The notes below the pieces were generated by a model. That model saw only the letters and a program-made list of their open reading frames with translations, did not search any database and was not told the DNA's origin. From positions 1 to 11,552 of the forward strand of contig JBFWNZ010000095.1 in the NCBI GenBank assembly GCA_050250795.1: a DNA stretch of 11,552 nucleotides, given 5' to 3'. The position numbers and the translations under genes were made by a program. Of the stretch, positions 1 to 5,448 are shown piece by piece (the first letter of the stretch is position 1; each line of letters opens with the position of its first letter). This stretch comes from JBFWNZ01 sp050250795. Its GTDB lineage: Bacteria > Pseudomonadota > Alphaproteobacteria > UBA8366.

Positions 1-465
1 CGCCGCTACCTGGATACGGTGGCCGAAAAGGAACTGGCCCATGCGCGACGGCTCTCCCGGCCGTTCGCCGTGATCATGCTGGATATCGACCACTTCAAGC
101 GCTTCAACGACCTGCACGGCCATGCCGCCGGCGACCAGGCGCTGATCGGCGTCTGCGACCATCTGCAGAAGAACATCCGCGAGGGCGACTGGCTGTTCCG
201 CTTCGGCGGCGAGGAATTCGTCCTGCTGCTGCTCGAATCCGACCGCGCCACCGCCGAAGCCAGGGCGTCGGAACTGCGCGAGGGCGTGGCCGCGCTGAGC
301 CTGCGCAACGGACGCGAGGCCTTGCCCCCGGTCACGGTCTCGATGGGACTGGCCGTATTCCCGGACCACGGCGAAACGCTCGCCGGCCTGCTCGAACTGG
401 CCGACAAGGCGCTCTATGAGTCGAAGCGCGCCGGCCGCAATCGCGTGACCAGCGCCGCCGCCTGA
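1..465 (+). CDS. Diguanylate cyclase, GGDEF domain (5' partial)
   Basis: The reading frame is open from the first base, so this is the C-terminal part of a longer protein (154 residues visible). It is a complete or nearly complete GGDEF domain, which condenses two GTP into the second messenger c-di-GMP. Residues below are numbered from the first visible codon. The metal-binding DID is at 28-30, followed by HFKRFND; the signature GGEEF is at 69-73 inside RFGGEEF. An allosteric product-binding RxxD site (REGD, 60-63) sits five residues before the signature. The C-terminal VSMGLAVF and DKALYESKRAGRN segments are typical of the family. Active-site and I-site residues are intact, so an active, feedback-inhibited cyclase is likely. 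The sensory N-terminus lies outside the window. An ATG at 19 is in frame but lies inside the domain and is not the start. It converges on the oxygenase gene with only 3 nt between the stops. Confidence 0.95.
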   Translation, partial: RRYLDTVAEKELAHARRLSRPFAVIMLDIDHFKRFNDLHGHAAGDQALIGVCDHLQKNIREGDWLFRFGGEEFVLLLLESDRATAEARASELREGVAALSLRNGREALPPVTVSMGLAVFPDHGETLAGLLELADKALYESKRAGRNRVTSAAA

Positions 466-473
466 ACCTCAGG
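461..473. repeat. Short palindrome across two convergent stop codons
   Basis: CCTGA-ACC-TCAGG is a perfect 5-bp inverted repeat with a 3-nt loop. It contains the stop codons of both the GGDEF gene and the convergent oxygenase gene. No T-run follows on either strand, so it is at best a weak bidirectional stop signal. A stem this short can arise by chance. Confidence 0.3.
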
Positions 474-1497
474 ATGGAGCGGGATACAGGAAACTGAGCA
501 GCGCGAACCGCTCGCCGCGCGTCACCGGCACGACCTCGTGCAGAAGCGAGCAGGAGAAGACGATGGCGCCGCCCAGCGGCGGCCGGAACAGTTGCCGGCC
601 ATATTCGGGGAACCGAAGGTCGCCCCCCTCGTAGTCGTCGTTCAGGTTGACGGTCAGCGCATAGAGCCGCCGCCGCATGGTGTCGTTCGCATTGTCGCGG
701 TGAACGCGGAAGAAGCCGGAATCCTCTGCCTTGTAGCAGCCGATCCGGAACTGCTCGAGCGTCCAGCTTTCAAGGTGATAGACCTTCTGGACCTGGTCTC
801 CGACCCGCGGCAGGACACGCGACAGGATTTCGGCCTGCAGCGCGGCATCGTCCACCAGATAGTCCAGACGCCGCTTGAAGCTGCGGTCGACGCGGCCCTT
901 GAGGCCCTCGCTGACGCCGGTCCCGATCAGGCCTTCCGTCCGGGGGTTATCGCGCCAGCACGCGATCAGGTCGGCGCAGAATTCCGGGCCGAGCACACGC
1001 GGAATCACCAGAACAGGCGCAATTCCCTGGACCTGCCGCCCGCAATCCGCATGCGCCGCCGCCCGTATTTCGGCCGCCACACGCTCTGCGTCCATCGCGC
1101 CCGGCCCGGTCAGGATTGCGAAGAAACGCTGATTGGGATCGAGCACGAAGACGGCCGGAAGCGACGCACCGGTCAGGCCGAGATAGCCGCGGACGATCTC
1201 GTCCTCGTTGTCGACCAGGATTTCACCCAGCCACGCCGTATTGGACGCCGCCTTGCGCAGGCGTTTCTGGTCCGCCGACAGCATGACATAGGCGTCGCCG
1301 CCGGTTTCGGCGAGCGCGGCACGGCATGCCGCCAGACGCGGCAGCATCGCTGCACCGTCGGGTCCGGGAACGGCCAGCAGAACCGGCCCGCCCCGTACCC
1401 CGGTGTAAAGCTCGAACCGCCGTCCCTTGCTTGTCTCGCATGCGAACAGCGGTGCCGGATCGCCACGGCGCAATGCGCGGCCGTAGGGTGTCTGCAT
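469..1497 (-). CDS. 2OG-Fe(II) oxygenase (P4H type) with N-terminal peroxiredoxin-like domain
   Basis: A 342-aa two-domain protein. Residues ~11-148 resemble an AhpC/TSA peroxiredoxin fold (GDPAPLFACE, a GGPVLLAVPG strand, LPAVFVLDPNQR near its end). The loop after the VLLAV strand, which normally carries the peroxidatic TxxC, reads PGPDGAAML and has no Cys. Residues ~160-340 form a prolyl-4-hydroxylase-type double-stranded beta-helix. Iron ligands are H266 and D268 (VHRD) and H320 (LLHEVVP); the 2-oxoglutarate-binding Arg is R330, ten residues after the distal His. NLNDDYEGGDLRFPEYG is the usual pre-core stretch. The expected reaction is 2-oxoglutarate-dependent hydroxylation; the substrate is unknown. 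No signal peptide is visible, so it is probably cytoplasmic. The ATG at 1497 is the only start in reach, with a weak Shine-Dalgarno sequence. It lies 126 nt downstream of the TauD-like gene on the same strand. Confidence 0.88.
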   Translation of the reverse strand: MQTPYGRALRRGDPAPLFACETSKGRRFELYTGVRGGPVLLAVPGPDGAAMLPRLAACRAALAETGGDAYVMLSADQKRLRKAASNTAWLGEILVDNEDEIVRGYLGLTGASLPAVFVLDPNQRFFAILTGPGAMDAERVAAEIRAAAHADCGRQVQGIAPVLVIPRVLGPEFCADLIACWRDNPRTEGLIGTGVSEGLKGRVDRSFKRRLDYLVDDAALQAEILSRVLPRVGDQVQKVYHLESWTLEQFRIGCYKAEDSGFFRVHRDNANDTMRRRLYALTVNLNDDYEGGDLRFPEYGRQLFRPPLGGAIVFSCSLLHEVVPVTRGERFALLSFLYPAPS

Positions 1498-1543
1498 CCC
1501 CCGATACGCTCTTCTATTTTTATTTGCCTCCCCTCGCCCCGGC

Positions 1544-1559
1544 CGGCATCGGAATGCCG
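1544..1559. repeat. 6-bp inverted repeat between the two dioxygenase genes
   Basis: CGGCAT-CGGA-ATGCCG forms a 6-bp stem with a 4-nt loop in the 126-nt spacer (1498-1623). No T-run follows on either strand, so it is not a standard intrinsic terminator. The same spacer is AT-richer than its surroundings and holds a TATGTT hexamer on the minus strand (1582-1587) that could be a -10 for the oxygenase gene. I found no convincing -35. Confidence 0.25.
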
Positions 1560-1623
1560 ATCTGAGCGAGGCGGAGAGGCTAACATACCGAGGTAGTGAA
1601 ATTAACCGTTTTCTGTATGCGTG

Positions 1624-2505
1624 CTATGCAGCCTTATGCAGGGCCACCTGCGGCACGATATGGCGCTGCGGCGAGAGCTTCAGCGTCGTGCGCTTGAGCA
1701 GCCGGTTCTGCGACGAGTCGAAGGGGTCGCGGCGATGCAGCAGCAGGCCGTTGTCCCACATCACCACATCGCCGATCTGCCAATCGTGGCGGTAGACGAA
1801 GTCCGGCCGCGTCGCATGCGCGTTCAGTTCCGCCAGCAGCCGGTCGCCGCCAGCCCCCGGCATCTCCAGGATGCCGGTGGAGGTGGTGGGATCGAGATAC
1901 AGGGCCTTGCGCCCCGTGACCGGATGCCGCGTCACCAGCGGATGCACGACCGGCGGCGTCTTGGCGCGCAGTTCGGCCGACATCGGCTTCTCCTGGTCGA
2001 AGGTCGATTGACGCTTCAGGTAATCGTAGACCGCGTGCAGCCCCTCGATCCGGTCGCGCATCGCGGCCGGCAGCGCATCGTAGGCGTCCTGGAGATTCGC
2101 CCAGTAGGTGGCCCCGCCGTCTTTCGGCATCTCGACCATGTACAGGATGCTGCCGGTCGCAGGGTCGAGCACATAGGACTGGTCGGTATGCCAGTCGAGT
2201 TCCCCCGATCCGGCGGCGCCGATCGGGTCGCCGGCCTGGTTGCGCATGTTGGAGATGTGCAGCACCTCCGGTTCGTTGCGCGACTGCCAGTCGGTACGGA
2301 CGATCACATGCGGCGTGCCGAAATGGCGGCTGAAGGCCACCAGTTCCGCCTCCGACAGGGCCTGCCGGCGGAAGACCAGCACGCCCTGGGTGCTCCAGAT
2401 CCGCGCGATCTGCTCGGCGAGGTCGGGCGTCAGGGGCTGCCACAGCTGCAGCCCGCGCACCTCATAGGCGAACTTGCCGTCGATAGGGGCAATATCGAGC
2501 GCCAT
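1624..2505 (-). CDS. TauD/TfdA-family 2-oxoglutarate dioxygenase
   Basis: A 293-aa cytoplasmic protein of normal length for the TauD/TfdA family of Fe(II)/2-oxoglutarate dioxygenases. These oxidise small acids such as taurine, alkyl sulfates, phenoxyacetates or betaines. The iron triad is visible: H106 and D108 in WHTDQSY, and H257 in DNGLLLHRRD. R272 (LLKRTTL), 15 residues after the distal His, is at the position of the 2-oxoglutarate Arg. Other family stretches are GVLVFRRQ (41-48), HFGTPH (61-66) and GATYWANLQDAYDALP (131-146). The substrate cannot be read from the sequence; no sulfonate or sulfate transporter lies nearby. The start at 2505 has a good GGAGG (2512-2516) 6 nt upstream. It lies 82 nt after the lipocalin-like gene on the same strand, so cotranscription is possible. 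Confidence 0.92.
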   Translation of the reverse strand: MALDIAPIDGKFAYEVRGLQLWQPLTPDLAEQIARIWSTQGVLVFRRQALSEAELVAFSRHFGTPHVIVRTDWQSRNEPEVLHISNMRNQAGDPIGAAGSGELDWHTDQSYVLDPATGSILYMVEMPKDGGATYWANLQDAYDALPAAMRDRIEGLHAVYDYLKRQSTFDQEKPMSAELRAKTPPVVHPLVTRHPVTGRKALYLDPTTSTGILEMPGAGGDRLLAELNAHATRPDFVYRHDWQIGDVVMWDNGLLLHRRDPFDSSQNRLLKRTTLKLSPQRHIVPQVALHKAA

Positions 2506-2523
2506 CCGTTTCCTCCATGGTTG

Positions 2524-2541
2524 CGGCGGTATGCTCCGCCG
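2524..2541. repeat. 6-bp hairpin upstream of the TauD-like gene
   Basis: CGGCGG-TATGCT-CCGCCG is a perfect 6-bp GC stem with a 6-nt loop. It lies just upstream of the Shine-Dalgarno sequence of the TauD-like gene (GGAGG at 2512-2516). In the minus-strand transcript it would lie in the leader. It could affect translation or mRNA stability, or be a chance structure in GC-rich DNA. Confidence 0.3.
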
Positions 2542-2552
2542 TCCGTCGCGTC

Positions 2553-2580
2553 AGCATGAGGCCGGACGCGCCGCCGTCAA
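2553..2580 (-). promoter_or_regulatory. Candidate promoter for the TauD-like gene
   Basis: On the minus strand TTGACG (2575-2580) and CATGCT (2553-2558) are separated by 16 nt, a sigma-70-type arrangement with a good -35 and a weak -10. It would start transcription near 2546, just before the hairpin and the Shine-Dalgarno sequence of the TauD-like gene. The call rests on motif matching only. Confidence 0.28.
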
Positions 2581-2587
2581 GCGGCAC

Positions 2588-3043
2588 TCAGCGCAGTTTC
2601 TCCGCCCGCCGCCACAAGACCCAGCCGGTCATCGTCCGCCCGTCGGGCCAGGCGCGCGACAGCAGCAGCTTGAGCTTTCCGTCGGGCATCAGTTCCAGCC
2701 CCCGGGCCTGCTCGCCGCCGATCCAGCCGGGGTTGAGCGCATAATGCACCGTCGTCGACAGGCGTCCGTTCTCCACCCGCCATGCCCCGGCATAGGAGAG
2801 ATAGGTGTCGAAGGCCCGCAGCTTGTCCGCATCCGGCGCGTCGGAATGCCAGGCGGGGTTGCCGGTCATGGCGGGGCGGCCGCCCCAGCAGACGATGGCG
2901 CTCATCCAGCCATCGGGCGCGACGATCATGAAGCCCTGCGGGTCGTCGCCATAGCGCTGCCGCCCCTGCGCCCGGTCCTCCTCGCTGTCGGTACCCCGGT
3001 CCACCAGCACCCAGGTGCCGACGATGTCTTCCGCCTCGACCAT
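2588..3043 (-). CDS. Lipocalin-like domain protein
   Basis: A 151-aa protein matching the bacterial lipocalin-like family (Lipocalin_5 type), which folds as a small beta-barrel presumed to hold a hydrophobic ligand. Family features are visible in order: IVGTWVLV (8-14), YGDDPQGFMIVAPDGWMSAI (31-50), an acidic stretch then FDTYLSYAGAWRVENGRLSTTVHY (79-101), NPGWIGGEQARGLEL (104-118) and a final strand pair with LKLLLSR. No signal peptide or membrane segment is seen. I chose the ATG at 3043 over the longer option at 3079 because GGAGGAGG lies 7 nt before it and the added residues fall on that ribosome binding site. In other genomes the family often sits beside metabolic enzymes, but its own function is undefined. 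It diverges from the PEBP gene and leads the run lipocalin, TauD, 2OG-oxygenase. Confidence 0.85.
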   Translation of the reverse strand: MVEAEDIVGTWVLVDRGTDSEEDRAQGRQRYGDDPQGFMIVAPDGWMSAIVCWGGRPAMTGNPAWHSDAPDADKLRAFDTYLSYAGAWRVENGRLSTTVHYALNPGWIGGEQARGLELMPDGKLKLLLSRAWPDGRTMTGWVLWRRAEKLR

Positions 3044-3050
3044 GTGTCTT

Positions 3051-3058
3051 CCTCCTCC
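3051..3058 (-). promoter_or_regulatory. Ribosome binding site fixing the lipocalin-like start
   Basis: GGAGGAGG on the minus strand lies 7 nt upstream of the ATG at 3043. It is the strongest Shine-Dalgarno sequence in this stretch and decides for 3043 over the in-frame ATG at 3079. Confidence 0.75.
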
Positions 3059-3089
3059 CGGATCGCCCCTGCCCTGCAAACGCGGAGCG

Positions 3090-3118
3090 TTGCACCGAAC
3101 GGCGGGGCTGGTTCACTC
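3090..3118 (+). promoter_or_regulatory. Candidate promoter for the PEBP gene
   Basis: The 112-nt divergent spacer between the lipocalin and PEBP genes must hold signals for at least one of them. TTGCAC (3090-3095) and TTCACT (3113-3118), 17 nt apart on the plus strand, are a weak sigma-70-like pair about 38 nt before the PEBP start. No clear promoter was found for the opposite direction. Confidence 0.25.
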
Positions 3119-3143
3119 TACACGCCGCAAAACGACAACGATC

Positions 3144-3150
3144 ACGGAGG
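3144..3150 (+). promoter_or_regulatory. Ribosome binding site fixing the PEBP start
   Basis: ACGGAGG ends 5 nt before the ATG at 3156. It decides for that start over an in-frame ATG at 3015, which lies inside the divergent lipocalin gene. Confidence 0.7.
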
Positions 3151-3155
3151 ATGCC

Positions 3156-3656
3156 ATGCCGCTCACCCTCGTCAGCAACAGTTTCAAGGACGGCGGAAAG
3201 CTGTCCACCGACCACATCCTGTCGGCCGATTACGGTTTCGGCTGCGGCGGCGGCAACAAGTCGCCGCATCTGTCCTGGTCGGGCGCCCCGGCGGGAACCA
3301 AGAGCTTCGCGGTCTCCTGCTTCGATCCCGATGCGCCGACCGGCAGCGGCTTCTGGCACTGGGTCGTGGTCAACATCCCGGCCGACGCCACCGAACTGAA
3401 GCTGGATGCCGGCAACCCCAAGGCCGGATTGCTGCCGAAGGGCGCCTTGCAGACCCGTACCGATTTCGGCGCCCCGGGCTATGGCGGCCCCTGCCCGCCC
3501 GAAGGCCACGGCCCGCACCGCTATATCTTCACCCTGTTCGCGGTGGGGGCGGAGGCATTGCAGGTCACGGCCGACACTTCGGCCGCCATCATCGGCTTCC
3601 AACTGCATTTCGCCACGCTGGAGAAAGCCAGCATCACCGGCCTGTTCGAGCGCTGA
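3156..3656 (+). CDS. YbhB/YbcL-family PEBP-like protein
   Basis: A 166-aa protein of the phosphatidylethanolamine-binding protein fold (the Raf-kinase-inhibitor-like YbhB/YbcL branch). Both conserved ligand-pocket regions are present: DPDAPTGSGFWHWVV (57-71, with H68) and GYGGPCPPEGHGPHRYIF (108-125). The length is normal for the bacterial branch. No signal peptide is visible, so it is likely cytoplasmic like YbhB rather than exported. The family binds small anionic ligands. Its role in bacteria is poorly defined, and there is no kinase partner here to suggest regulation. The start at 3156 is set by the ACGGAGG 5 nt upstream. It diverges from the lipocalin-like gene and is followed after 10 nt by a strong hairpin that may end its transcript. 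Confidence 0.93.
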   Translation: MPLTLVSNSFKDGGKLSTDHILSADYGFGCGGGNKSPHLSWSGAPAGTKSFAVSCFDPDAPTGSGFWHWVVVNIPADATELKLDAGNPKAGLLPKGALQTRTDFGAPGYGGPCPPEGHGPHRYIFTLFAVGAEALQVTADTSAAIIGFQLHFATLEKASITGLFER

Positions 3657-3666
3657 GTCCTGCCTG

Positions 3667-3697
3667 CGCCGCGCGCCGCTTCGACCGGCGCGCGGCG
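3667..3697 (+). terminator. Perfect 12-bp GC hairpin after the PEBP gene (possible terminator)
   Basis: An exact inverted repeat: CGCCGCGCGCCG (3667-3678), a 7-nt loop (CTTCGAC) and the exact complement (3686-3697). It begins 10 nt after the PEBP stop. The stem is long and entirely G/C, so it should fold strongly in the transcript. No T-run follows (ACCTGCTACG), so it is not a textbook intrinsic terminator. It may stop polymerase without a U-tract, protect the upstream mRNA's 3' end, or insulate the CMD gene 46 nt further on. Confidence 0.55.
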
Positions 3698-3701
3698 ACC
3701 T

Positions 3702-3709
3702 GCTACGAT
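3702..3709 (+). promoter_or_regulatory. Candidate -10 element for the CMD-like gene
   Basis: GCTACGAT resembles the alphaproteobacterial housekeeping -10 (GCTAnAWC, described in Caulobacter). A weak TCGACCG at 3681-3687 could serve as -35 with a 14-nt spacer, but it lies in the hairpin loop and stem. This would give the CMD-like gene its own promoter after the hairpin. Confidence 0.25.
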
Positions 3710-3743
3710 TCCTGCCGGAACGTCATCCGGGAGGAACCGAAAC

Positions 3744-4145
3744 ATGGCCGACAAAGGCACCGAACTGCTACGCCGCGCGCACAAGGCGCGCGGCTTTCAT
3801 CTGGGCGTCCACGAGATCATGGTCGCCGCCGACCCCGAACATTTCGCGCAGTACCAGGGCTACATCGAAGCCGCCTATACCGGCGCGCGCCATCTCGACC
3901 GCAAGACCAAGGAGTTCCTGCATATCGTGGTCAATGTCGCGCTGGCGACCGATGTCGACCAGGTGACCGCCCATATCCTGGCGGCGAAGACGGCCGGCGC
4001 GACCGAGGAGGAATTGTTCGAGGTCTGCAGCATGATGTTCGTGCTCGGCGGTTCGACGGCGCTGCTACGCGCGATGGAGGCGTGGCGTCTCGCCTTCCGC
4101 CCCGATCTGCCGCGCACCTATGAGCTGGTGACGAAGGAGCCCTGA
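3744..4145 (+). CDS. Carboxymuconolactone decarboxylase (CMD)/AhpD-like protein without CxxC
   Basis: A 133-aa all-alpha protein of the CMD family. The core KEFLHIVVNVALATDVDQVTAHILAAKTAGATEEELFEV (56-94) has the family layout, including the conserved H77 and the GATxEE turn. The two positions of the AhpD redox motif (CxxC) appear to be V71 and V74. The only Cys is C95, so thiol-peroxidase-partner chemistry of the AhpD kind is not expected. It is nearer the lactone decarboxylase-like or uncharacterised branch; the substrate is unknown. No signal peptide is seen. The ATG at 3744 has GGAGG at 3730-3734, 9 nt upstream. It follows the hairpin behind PEBP and may be transcribed separately. It lies 96 nt before the 128-aa hypothetical gene. 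Confidence 0.87.
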   Translation: MADKGTELLRRAHKARGFHLGVHEIMVAADPEHFAQYQGYIEAAYTGARHLDRKTKEFLHIVVNVALATDVDQVTAHILAAKTAGATEEELFEVCSMMFVLGGSTALLRAMEAWRLAFRPDLPRTYELVTKEP

Positions 4146-4194
4146 CCCGCATCGCGGGCGCGACGAAATTCCGCACCGGATTGCAACAGCGTCC

Positions 4195-4223
4195 TTGGTG
4201 AAATCAAGGCGTTCCGCTACCCT
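4195..4223 (+). promoter_or_regulatory. Candidate promoter for the 128-aa hypothetical gene
   Basis: TTGGTGA (4195-4201) and GCTACCCT (4216-4223) are separated by 14 nt, within the spacing of the alphaproteobacterial housekeeping promoter (TTGaCgS, 10-14 nt, GCtAnAWC). The predicted start of transcription near 4230 would leave only a very short leader before the ATG at 4242. The same octamer GCTACCCT occurs upstream of the VOC gene. Confidence 0.33.
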
Positions 4224-4241
4224 CTAGCGGGGGCAGATGGC

Positions 4242-4628
4242 ATGCATTTGCGTGGGAAATCCGAGGGATCGCATCTGGGCCAGCGTCGGCGGGCACGGGC
4301 GAGCCTGTTCGTGCGGATGGGCCGTACGGTGTTCTACATCCGGCCGGGCAGCAAGATGACGATCCGTAACGCCGACGGTACGCTGGAGACGGCGACCGTC
4401 CATTCCCTGAGCGTGGATGTCTCGGGCATCCCGCATGTCACCTACGGCGTCCAGATCGCCCGGCCGCACGGCCTGGGCACGCTGCGCGAGACGGGGCGCA
4501 TTCTCGCCCTGACCGAGTTCATGAACCGCTACGCCCAAGGCACAGCCCCAAGAGGCGTCCTCGCGCGGATCAAGCAGCGCCTCCGCCACAGCGGCTATGC
4601 CGAGGACGACGGCGCAACCGTGCGCTAA
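4242..4628 (+). CDS. Hypothetical protein, 128 aa
   Basis: I do not recognise this family. The N-terminus is basic and polar (GQRRRARASLFVR at 13-25). Residues ~21-75 look like a series of short beta-strands with turns (RTVFYIRPGSKMTIRNADG, then ETATVHSLSVDVSGIP, then VTYGVQIARP), suggesting a small beta-barrel. Residues ~80-115 look helical (TLRETGRILALTEFMNRYAQ, then GVLARIKQRLRH). There is no Cys, signal peptide or membrane segment. Codon use is like that of its neighbours. The ATG at 4242 is preceded by a G-rich but imperfect Shine-Dalgarno sequence (AGCGGGGG); the true start could be an internal one. It converges on the EthD gene with 16 nt between them. A PilZ-like or other small ligand-binding barrel is possible but unproven. 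Confidence 0.7.
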   Translation: MHLRGKSEGSHLGQRRRARASLFVRMGRTVFYIRPGSKMTIRNADGTLETATVHSLSVDVSGIPHVTYGVQIARPHGLGTLRETGRILALTEFMNRYAQGTAPRGVLARIKQRLRHSGYAEDDGATVR

Positions 4629-4644
4629 GCCGGGCCGGCACGCG

Positions 4645-5391
4645 TCATGGCGGCGTCGCCTCCGTATCGACGACGAGATCGGGATTCTCCAGGTCGTACA
4701 GGCGCAGCTCGTCGGTCAGCAGGGTCAGGCTGTCTCCGGCGAACCCCGCACGATCCTCCGCCAGTCGGCCGCCGGCCGCCTCATGCGCCGCTTCCAGCGC
4801 GGCAAGGCTGTCGAACCAGATTTCCTCGACCCCGTCGTAGTCCTGGGTCCAGGGCTTGCCGTCCGGCGCCGGAAATGTTCGGTTCTGGACATAGCGCCGG
4901 ACGGCGGTCCCCATCCCGTCTGCGGACAGCAGCAGCGCACCATGCCGGCTCCATCGCTCGACGAACGCCGCCCGGCTCAAGCCCGGCGCACGCTTGAGGC
5001 AGCGCACGACCTTCACGCCGGCGATCGGGCCGTCGCGCAGCACATGCTCGACCGTGAACAGATCGGATTCGTTGATGAAGCGGGAGAAGACCAGCTTCTC
5101 GTCCTCGACCATGATGTTACCGGTCGCGTCGCCCACATGGACCCGCCGCAGCGCCTCGCTGCGATACCAGATCAGTCCGACGCCGTCGCATTCGTCCGAT
5201 GCCCCCACCGCAGGATTGTCGCAGGGCACCCGGTCGCAATGGGAATAGCGCAGGATGTTCCGCCAGCGCGGCAGGCTCATCGCCAGGGCGCCGTGCTTGC
5301 GCCAGCGCGGCGGGAAGGTCTCGGCCGTCCATTGCGGGTGCCGGATCGCGAGGTAGATGCGCTTGGGGACGAAATCCAGGGAGTCGGCCAT
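4645..5391 (-). CDS. Tandem EthD-domain protein (dimeric alpha/beta barrel)
   Basis: A 248-aa protein made of two similar EthD-like halves (~11-118 and ~124-232). The repeat is visible directly: F..RWRKHGALAMSLP then an RY segment (26-49) matches F.ERWSRHGALLLSADG then RRYVQN (143-170). Each half is followed by a DGV..IWF/WY stretch (DGVGLIWYRSEAL 69-81; DGVEEIWFDSLAAL 186-199). EthD proteins are normally about 100-aa dimers with a ferredoxin-like fold. A fused pair probably forms the two-half barrel within one chain. Relatives include proteins linked to ether degradation and polyketide or quinone-type ring chemistry, but no reaction can be assigned. No signal peptide is seen. The start at 5391 has AAGGA 6 nt upstream. 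It follows the VOC gene after 57 nt on the same strand, so the two are probably cotranscribed. Confidence 0.88.
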   Translation of the reverse strand: MADSLDFVPKRIYLAIRHPQWTAETFPPRWRKHGALAMSLPRWRNILRYSHCDRVPCDNPAVGASDECDGVGLIWYRSEALRRVHVGDATGNIMVEDEKLVFSRFINESDLFTVEHVLRDGPIAGVKVVRCLKRAPGLSRAAFVERWSRHGALLLSADGMGTAVRRYVQNRTFPAPDGKPWTQDYDGVEEIWFDSLAALEAAHEAAGGRLAEDRAGFAGDSLTLLTDELRLYDLENPDLVVDTEATPP

Positions 5392-5448
5392 GGGCGTCCT
5401 TTCTCATCGGCGAACTGCGGGGATTTGAGCGGCAGGAGACCGCACAGG

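Noticed and set aside
1544..1559. Intrinsic terminator between the TauD-like and 2OG-oxygenase genes
   Set aside because: The stem is only 6 bp and no T-run follows on the transcribed strand, so it is listed only as a weak inverted repeat.
538..1596. Plus-strand open frame of 352 aa opposite the 2OG-Fe(II) oxygenase gene
   Set aside because: It shows no recognisable motif, and the minus strand carries the HxD...H iron site and the 2-oxoglutarate Arg.
3044..3079. Longer lipocalin-like start at 3079
   Set aside because: The extra residues (GRGDPGGGR type) are encoded by the Shine-Dalgarno region of the ATG at 3043.
2474..4123. Plus-strand open frame of 549 aa spanning four other genes
   Set aside because: It overlaps the lipocalin, PEBP and CMD genes in other frames or strands and has arginine-rich, motif-free protein. 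It is a shadow frame.
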